A stretch of DNA of 8,950 nucleotides from Thermoplasmata archaeon. GTDB taxonomy: Archaea; Thermoplasmatota; Thermoplasmata; UBA184. The stretch lies in assembly GCA_027314845.1 (NCBI GenBank), contig DAHVAA010000054.1, forward strand, positions 1 through 8,950. Reading direction: 5' to 3'. The notes under the pieces were generated by a model. The model ran no database searches, was not told the origin of the DNA, and saw nothing but the letters and a program-made list of their open reading frames with translations. Positions within the stretch are counted from its first letter, which is position 1, and each line of letters starts with the position of its first letter. Of this stretch, positions 4,904-8,950 are shown in pieces. The position numbers and the translations under genes were made by a program.

Positions 4904-7129
4904 ATGAGCGAGGCCATCACCCTGCGCGTCGCGGAGGCGTTCCAGCAGGACATCGGGCTCGGCACGGCCCGCCTGGACGTCCAGACCCGTCAGCGCCTCA
5001 AGGTCGGTCTCGGCGACATCGTAGAGATCCGGGGTCGCAAGCCCACCCCCGCGATCGTGAGCCGGGCCCAGCCGGATGACGAGGGGAAGGGGATCGTCCG
5101 GATCGAGGCGGTCGTGCGGCGGAACGCGGGGGTCAGCATCGGGGACCGTCTCCAGGTGCAACGGGTGGACTGCCCTACGGCGGACGCGATCACGATCGCC
5201 CCGATCTACGCCGGGTCGGCCCGAATGGACCTCGGCCCGGGACTCGAGAGCTTTGTCGCGAAGGCCCTCGCGCGCCGCCCGTTCGTCCGCGGCGACGTGT
5301 TCGTCATACCGGGAGTGTTCTTGATGGGCGGTTCGCTCCCGTTCATGGTCGTCTCGACACAGCCGAAGGGGATCGTGCAGGTCGCCCCTTCGACCCTGAT
5401 CACGATCAAGGAGGAGACGGTCAGTGAGACCGAGGTCGCCGCCCCCCGGGTTTCTTACGAGGACATCGGGGGCCTCAAGGAGAAGCTCGGACGGGTCCGG
5501 GAGATGATCGAGCTGCCCCTGAAGCACCCCGAACTATTCGACCGGCTCGCCATCACCCCGCCGAAGGGAGTCCTGCTCTACGGTCCTCCCGGAACGGGGA
5601 AAACGCTCATCGCGAAGGCGGTGGCGAACGAGGCCGGGGCGCACTTCATCGGGATCCAGGGTCCCGAGATCATCTCGAAGTACTACGGGGAGAGCGAGAA
5701 GGAGCTGCGCGAGAAGTTCGAGGAGGCCGAGAAGAACGCGCCGAGCGTAATCTTCATCGACGAGCTCGACTCGATCGCTCCCCGCCGGGACGAGGTGGTG
5801 GGCGAGGTCGAGCGACGAGTGGTCGCGCAACTGCTCACCTTGATGGACGGGCTCTCCGGGCGCGGGAACGTGATCGTCATTGCGGCCACCAACCGTGAAG
5901 AGGCGATCGACCCGGCCCTACGTCGCCCCGGCCGGTTCGACCGGGAGATCGAGATCGGGGTGCCGACGCAGGAGGGCCGACTCGAGATCCTTCAGATCCA
6001 CACCCGGGGGATGCCCATCGAGGGCAGCGACCGCGACCGCGACCGCATCCTGAAGGAGCTCTCGGCGCAGAGCCATGGGTTCGTGGGCGCCGACCTCTCT
6101 TCGCTGGCGCGGGAGGCGGCGATGCGGGCGCTGCGCCGCTACCTTCCCGAGATCGATTTCGACCAACCGATCCCGCTCTCGCTCCTCGAGAGGATGAAGG
6201 TCACGGAGAACGACTTCCGCGAAGCGCTGAAGCAGATCGAGCCGTCGAGCCTGCGGGATGTCGCCGTGGAGGTTCCGACGACCCACTGGGACGAGGTCGG
6301 GGGGGTCGAGCGGGTCCGACGGATCCTCGAGGAGTCGGTCGAGCTTCCGTTCAAGAACCCCCAGGTCTACCGTCACATCGGCATCGAGCCTCCGCGGGGG
6401 ATCCTTCTCTACGGGCCCCCCGGGGTCGGAAAGACGCTCCTCGCGAAGGCCGCGGCGACGGAGAGCCAGGCGAACTTCATCTCGGTGAAGGGCCCGGAAG
6501 TGATGAGCAAGTGGGTGGGAGAGAGCGAGAAGGCGGTCCGGATGATCTTCAAGAAAGCCCGGCAGGCCTCCCCGTCCATCGTCTTCATCGATGAGATCGA
6601 CTCGATCGCGCCGCGCCGGGGGCTCCAGACGTCGAGCGGGGTAACGGAGCGGATCGTCAACCAGCTGCTCACCTCCATCGACGGGCTCGAGAGCCTCGAG
6701 AGGGTCCTGGTGATCGCAGCCACCAACCGTCCGGACATCGTGGACGAGGCGCTGCTGCGCACCGGCCGGTTCGACCGGCTCCTCTACGTGGAGCCGCCGA
6801 GCATCGCCGGCCGCCTCGAGATCCTCAAGGTCCACACGCGCAAGATGCCGCTCGCGGACGACGTCGACCTTTCCGCTCTCGCGGCGCGCACGGAAGGGTA
6901 TGTCGGCAGCGACCTCGCGGCGCTCTGCCGAGAGGCTGGCCTGACCGCCATCCGGGAGAACCTCAAGGCCTCCAAAGTGACGCGGTCGCACTTCGACGCG
7001 GCGCTCAAGCAGGTCCGCGCCTCCTGCGACCCCGAGAGCCTGAAGTTCTACGAGGAGTTCGAGAAGCACCTCCTCCGGGACCGGACCACCCGGCGGCGCG
7101 ACGAGCCGGTCGAAGCGATCTACCGCTGA
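4904..7129 (+). CDS. Cdc48/VAT-type double AAA+ ATPase (p97 homologue)
   Basis: A ring-shaped protein unfoldase that pulls folded substrates through its pore with ATP, in archaea partly for the 20S proteasome. At 741 aa it matches VAT (about 745). Seen: an N-domain (1-180) of the double-psi barrel type; D1 with Walker A GPPGTGKT (227-234), pore loop KYYG (259-262), Walker [10 protein letters not shown] (282-290), sensor ATN (328-330) and box RRPGRFDRE (340-348); D2 with GPPGVGKT (504-511), pore KWVG (536-539), IVFIDEIDS (559-567), ATN (606-608) and TGRFDR (620-625). All catalytic residues are present in both rings. The C-terminus ends Ile-Tyr-Arg, a hydrophobic-Tyr-X (HbYX) motif of the kind that docks to the 20S proteasome. 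A DRDRDR run (376-381) comes from three tandem GACCGC units. The ATG at 4904 is supported by the TATA-like box 31 nt upstream. Confidence 0.97.
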   Translation: MSEAITLRVAEAFQQDIGLGTARLDVQTRQRLKVGLGDIVEIRGRKPTPAIVSRAQPDDEGKGIVRIEAVVRRNAGVSIGDRLQVQRVDCPTADAITIAPIYAGSARMDLGPGLESFVAKALARRPFVRGDVFVIPGVFLMGGSLPFMVVSTQPKGIVQVAPSTLITIKEETVSETEVAAPRVSYEDIGGLKEKLGRVREMIELPLKHPELFDRLAITPPKGVLLYGPPGTGKTLIAKAVANEAGAHFIGIQGPEIISKYYGESEKELREKFEEAEKNAPSVIFIDELDSIAPRRDEVVGEVERRVVAQLLTLMDGLSGRGNVIVIAATNREEAIDPALRRPGRFDREIEIGVPTQEGRLEILQIHTRGMPIEGSDRDRDRILKELSAQSHGFVGADLSSLAREAAMRALRRYLPEIDFDQPIPLSLLERMKVTENDFREALKQIEPSSLRDVAVEVPTTHWDEVGGVERVRRILEESVELPFKNPQVYRHIGIEPPRGILLYGPPGVGKTLLAKAAATESQANFISVKGPEVMSKWVGESEKAVRMIFKKARQASPSIVFIDEIDSIAPRRGLQTSSGVTERIVNQLLTSIDGLESLERVLVIAATNRPDIVDEALLRTGRFDRLLYVEPPSIAGRLEILKVHTRKMPLADDVDLSALAARTEGYVGSDLAALCREAGLTAIRENLKASKVTRSHFDAALKQVRASCDPESLKFYEEFEKHLLRDRTTRRRDEPVEAIYR
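6029..6046 (+). repeat. Three tandem copies of GACCGC inside the Cdc48/VAT gene
   Basis: GACCGC repeats three times without a break and encodes Asp-Arg three times (residues 376-381), in the D1 lid region between the last D1 strand and the following helix. The repeat keeps the frame. It may be a small slippage expansion in a surface loop. Confidence 0.6.
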
Positions 7130-7172
7130 CCGGCCGCCCATGGGCTCGTGGTGTGGGCGTCCATCGAAGCAA

Positions 7173-7181
7173 GCTATAAGT
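7173..7181 (+). promoter_or_regulatory. TATA-like box for the surface protein gene
   Basis: GCTATAAGT, with core CTATAAG at 7174-7180, is the best TATA match between the Cdc48 gene and the next gene. Transcription should begin near 7202, giving a leader of about 34 nt before the GTG at 7236, unlike the leaderless genes elsewhere in the window. Confidence 0.6.
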
Positions 7182-7205
7182 AGTGAGGCAAGGTTCGGCG
7201 CGCCG

Positions 7206-7219
7206 CCCCCGATAGGGGG
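7206..7219 (+). other. Leader hairpin before the surface protein start
   Basis: CCCCC-GATA-GGGGG forms a perfect 5-bp G/C stem with a 4-nt loop inside the predicted leader. It is followed by the 8-bp palindrome CCGTACGG (7223-7230), which runs into GGGAG, a weak Shine-Dalgarno candidate only 2 nt before the GTG. It might influence translation of this gene; no known riboswitch class is recognised. Confidence 0.3.
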
Positions 7220-7235
7220 ACACCGTACGGGAGAT

Positions 7236-8921
7236 GTGAAACAGTTGGCCCGCCTTGTGTACCGCGCGGCCCTCTGGGCGCTCGTGGTGGTCGTGCTAGC
7301 AAGCTCGCTGGCCGCCCTCCCCGGGGCCCTTGGGGCTTCTCCGAACTATACGCTGACCGGCTACGTCCACCAGCCCGGTGGGGCTCCTGTCCCCAACGGC
7401 GTTCAGGTCGATCTAGCCTCCCGGTCGACGGGCACGGTCTACACGACCACGACGTTCGGCGGGGGCGGCCAGTTCCAGTTCACGACCTCCGGCACCTTCG
7501 GGGCTCTCGCGCCGGGAAACTGGGGCGTCTGGGTTCCCCCGCAGGGGAACGCTTCGTTCGCGCTGTGCAAGCCCTGCGCGGCGCTGCCTCAGCAACAGAA
7601 CCCGCAGTTCTCCTATCAGTCGGCGACCAACCTGACCTCCACCCTGTACCCGGTGGTCATCCCGAACGTCCAGATCTCTGCGTACAACTCCGTGTTGAGC
7701 GGAACGGTCACGGACGCCGGGGCGAACCCTATCGCAGGGGCGAACGTGCGACTGCTCGACCCCGTGTTCAACAACCTCATGCTGGGGAACAACACCACCG
7801 CCTCGAACGGCGCCTACACGTTCAAGGTCCCGCGAGGGTCGTGGGTGCTCCAATCGACGGAGCCGGGTCCGCTCCCCCACTACTCGAACACGACCGGTGT
7901 GACCGTCTCGACCGCATCCTTGACGGTGAACCCGGTGATCCGGACGTACCTCGTCTCCGGCTCGATCCTGACGACCGGGAACGCTCCGATCCCGAGCACG
8001 GGTAACGCGACCCTGTACGACGGCTACAACGGCTACATCTACTCGACCCCGACGCCCGCGGGCGGCTTCTACGCCCTCGGGACGTACCCCGGGAACTTCA
8101 CGAGCGGATCGCAGTCGTTCGATGTCGTGCTCGCCGCGGTCGGCTACTCGACCGGCTACTACCCGCTTGTCGTCTCGAGCTCCTCGCCGTACCAGCGCAA
8201 CTTTGCGTTGCCCGCGGTCCAGCCGAGCCAGCTCGGGGTCTACAACACGACCCTCGACTTCTCGGGGATCAACCCGGCGACGGGCTCCGGGAACCTTGCG
8301 GTCGCCACGACCGCCCAGCTCGGGAACGACACCGTCTTCCCCGAGCTCCCGAACGCCACGGTCGGCCAGATGTGGGGGCAGCTCGGCCTTGACTTCGGCC
8401 ACTCCCTCTCGTTCTCGAACTCCCTCCTGCCGCTCCTCTACGCCTACGAGAACAACTCCGGGCCCTTCTTCCCGGCCGTGCAGGCCGGGGCGGCCGTGAA
8501 CGGCACGGGCTTCATCGCTCCGTCCACGCCCCAACAGCTCGCCAGCGAATCGTCGACCTGCTCGGGATCCTGCAACCTCGCGAGCCCCGCGACGATCTCG
8601 ATGAGCTGGTCGCAGTCGTACGCGCTCAACGGGACGCTCTACAAGAACAGCTCGGCCTACACGGTCTCGTTCAACTTCCGCCACCCGGTCAGCGGGGACG
8701 TCTACAACTATACGGTCGTGCTCCCGGCCGGCTACGTGCTGCGCGCCGGCACGCCCGCACCGACCGACACGCGCCTCGCGCCGGCCGGCCCCAGCGGGAC
8801 CTGGACGAAGTTCACGCTCGTCTCGCTGCCGAGCGCCAGGAGCACGACGCGCTCGTGGCCGAGTCGGTGGTGCGCCACCTGCGCAAGCGCATCGACGTCA
8901 TCCAGACGAGGATCGAGATAG
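7236..8921 (+). CDS. Secreted sequon-rich surface protein with carboxypeptidase-regulatory-like modules; 3' end disturbed
   Basis: The start is GTG at 7236: it directly precedes a Sec signal peptide (basic VKQLARLVYR, hydrophobic 11-33, likely cleavage after ALGA at 34), and the open frame upstream of it looks non-coding. The mature part is rich in Thr, Ser, Asn, Gly and Tyr and carries 16 N-X-S/T sequons, as in glycosylated archaeal surface proteins. Three beta-sandwich modules resemble the carboxypeptidase-regulatory/Cna-B-like fold: about 38-100 (GYVHQPGGAPVPNGVQVDL), 151-210 (SGTVTDAGANPIAGANVRLL) and 238-315. A longer unassigned extracellular region follows (330-530). Cysteines pair as C111/C114 and C442/C446, possible disulfides. 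No membrane anchor is visible. From residue ~532 the frame yields an Arg/Ser/Trp-rich tail with poor codon use up to TAG at 8921, while another frame takes over the coding signal, so the true C-terminus is probably lost. Role: adhesion, surface coat or degradation; not determinable. Confidence 0.72.
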   Translation: MKQLARLVYRAALWALVVVVLASSLAALPGALGASPNYTLTGYVHQPGGAPVPNGVQVDLASRSTGTVYTTTTFGGGGQFQFTTSGTFGALAPGNWGVWVPPQGNASFALCKPCAALPQQQNPQFSYQSATNLTSTLYPVVIPNVQISAYNSVLSGTVTDAGANPIAGANVRLLDPVFNNLMLGNNTTASNGAYTFKVPRGSWVLQSTEPGPLPHYSNTTGVTVSTASLTVNPVIRTYLVSGSILTTGNAPIPSTGNATLYDGYNGYIYSTPTPAGGFYALGTYPGNFTSGSQSFDVVLAAVGYSTGYYPLVVSSSSPYQRNFALPAVQPSQLGVYNTTLDFSGINPATGSGNLAVATTAQLGNDTVFPELPNATVGQMWGQLGLDFGHSLSFSNSLLPLLYAYENNSGPFFPAVQAGAAVNGTGFIAPSTPQQLASESSTCSGSCNLASPATISMSWSQSYALNGTLYKNSSAYTVSFNFRHPVSGDVYNYTVVLPAGYVLRAGTPAPTDTRLAPAGPSGTWTKFTLVSLPSARSTTRSWPSRWCATCASASTSSRRGSR

Positions 8922-8950
8922 GCCGCAGCATGGGCGCCGCGTTGCGTGCC
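8831..8950 (+). other. Apparent coding segment in a different frame, running off the right edge
   Basis: From GAG at 8831 a frame shifted by -1 relative to the surface protein is open for 40 codons to the window end, with G/C at nearly every third position. The surface protein frame here turns A/T-rich at third positions. The product starts ERQEHDALVAESVVRHLRKR and goes on as a charged, amphipathic helix (IDVIQTRIEI), unlike the Thr/Asn-rich beta-sandwich before it. No start codon with a ribosome binding site or promoter is seen just before it. It may be the body of another gene joined here by deletion, rearrangement or misassembly, or the surface protein's own continuation after a frameshift. 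Its family is not recognised. Confidence 0.45.

Noticed and set aside
5918..7141. 407-aa minus-strand frame opposite the Cdc48/VAT gene
   Set aside because: The plus strand carries every AAA+ motif there; the antisense frame is a composition artefact of G/C-rich codons (rich in Arg, Asp, Val, Leu) without recognisable motifs.
7413..8684. 423-aa minus-strand frame opposite the surface protein
   Set aside because: Its product is a monotonous Arg/Val/Gly/Glu sequence, whereas the plus frame has a signal peptide, sequons and beta-sandwich modules.
1..8950. CRISPR array, insertion sequence, phage or defence island
   Set aside because: No spaced direct repeats, terminal inverted repeats, transposase, integrase or Cas-like motifs were seen. 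The genes are mainly housekeeping plus one surface protein.

Overview
The window is G+C-rich DNA from an archaeon. Four things point there: a VAT/Cdc48-type double AAA+ ATPase, a Cgi121 subunit of the KEOPS complex, a tRNA gene interrupted by a bulge-helix-bulge (BHB) intron, and isolated A/T-rich TATA-like boxes about 24-31 nt upstream of several starts, as expected for leaderless or nearly leaderless transcripts. The VAT-like ATPase, the archaeal MutS1 and a sequon-rich secreted surface protein would fit a high-GC member of the Thermoplasmatota, but that placement is inference.

Left block (1-3686, all minus strand). In transcription order it holds: an unrecognised 304-aa protein (3686-2772); an MBL-fold hydrolase of the ETHE1/YcbL kind (2731-2120); the KEOPS subunit Cgi121 (2109-1546), 10 nt behind it with a Shine-Dalgarno sequence on the preceding stop codon; tRNA-Gly(UCC) with an intron in its T-loop (1505-1404); tRNA-Ser(UGA) (1340-1257); and the N-terminal half of MutS (from 1193 off the left edge).

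Centre (3687-4903). A divergent promoter region with two copies of a 9-bp palindrome separates the unknown protein from a plus-strand DUF72/YecE-family gene (3795-4598). About 305 bp without a recognisable gene follow, containing one conspicuous A/T-rich box of unknown purpose.

Right block (4904-8950, plus strand). A complete Cdc48/VAT unfoldase ends in a possible proteasome-docking Ile-Tyr-Arg. It is followed by a secreted, sequon-rich surface protein built from carboxypeptidase-regulatory-like beta-sandwich modules. Near 8830 the coding signal jumps to another frame with quite different, helical and charged content, so the 3' end of that gene looks broken or chimeric.

The genes do not form one pathway. 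They are mostly housekeeping functions: mismatch repair, tRNA modification and decoding, protein unfolding, sulfur or thioester metabolism and the cell surface. No CRISPR array, transposon or phage module was seen. The most unusual element is the tRNA-Gly gene: an intron between positions 59 and 60 that forms a geometrically perfect BHB, together with C instead of U at position 33.
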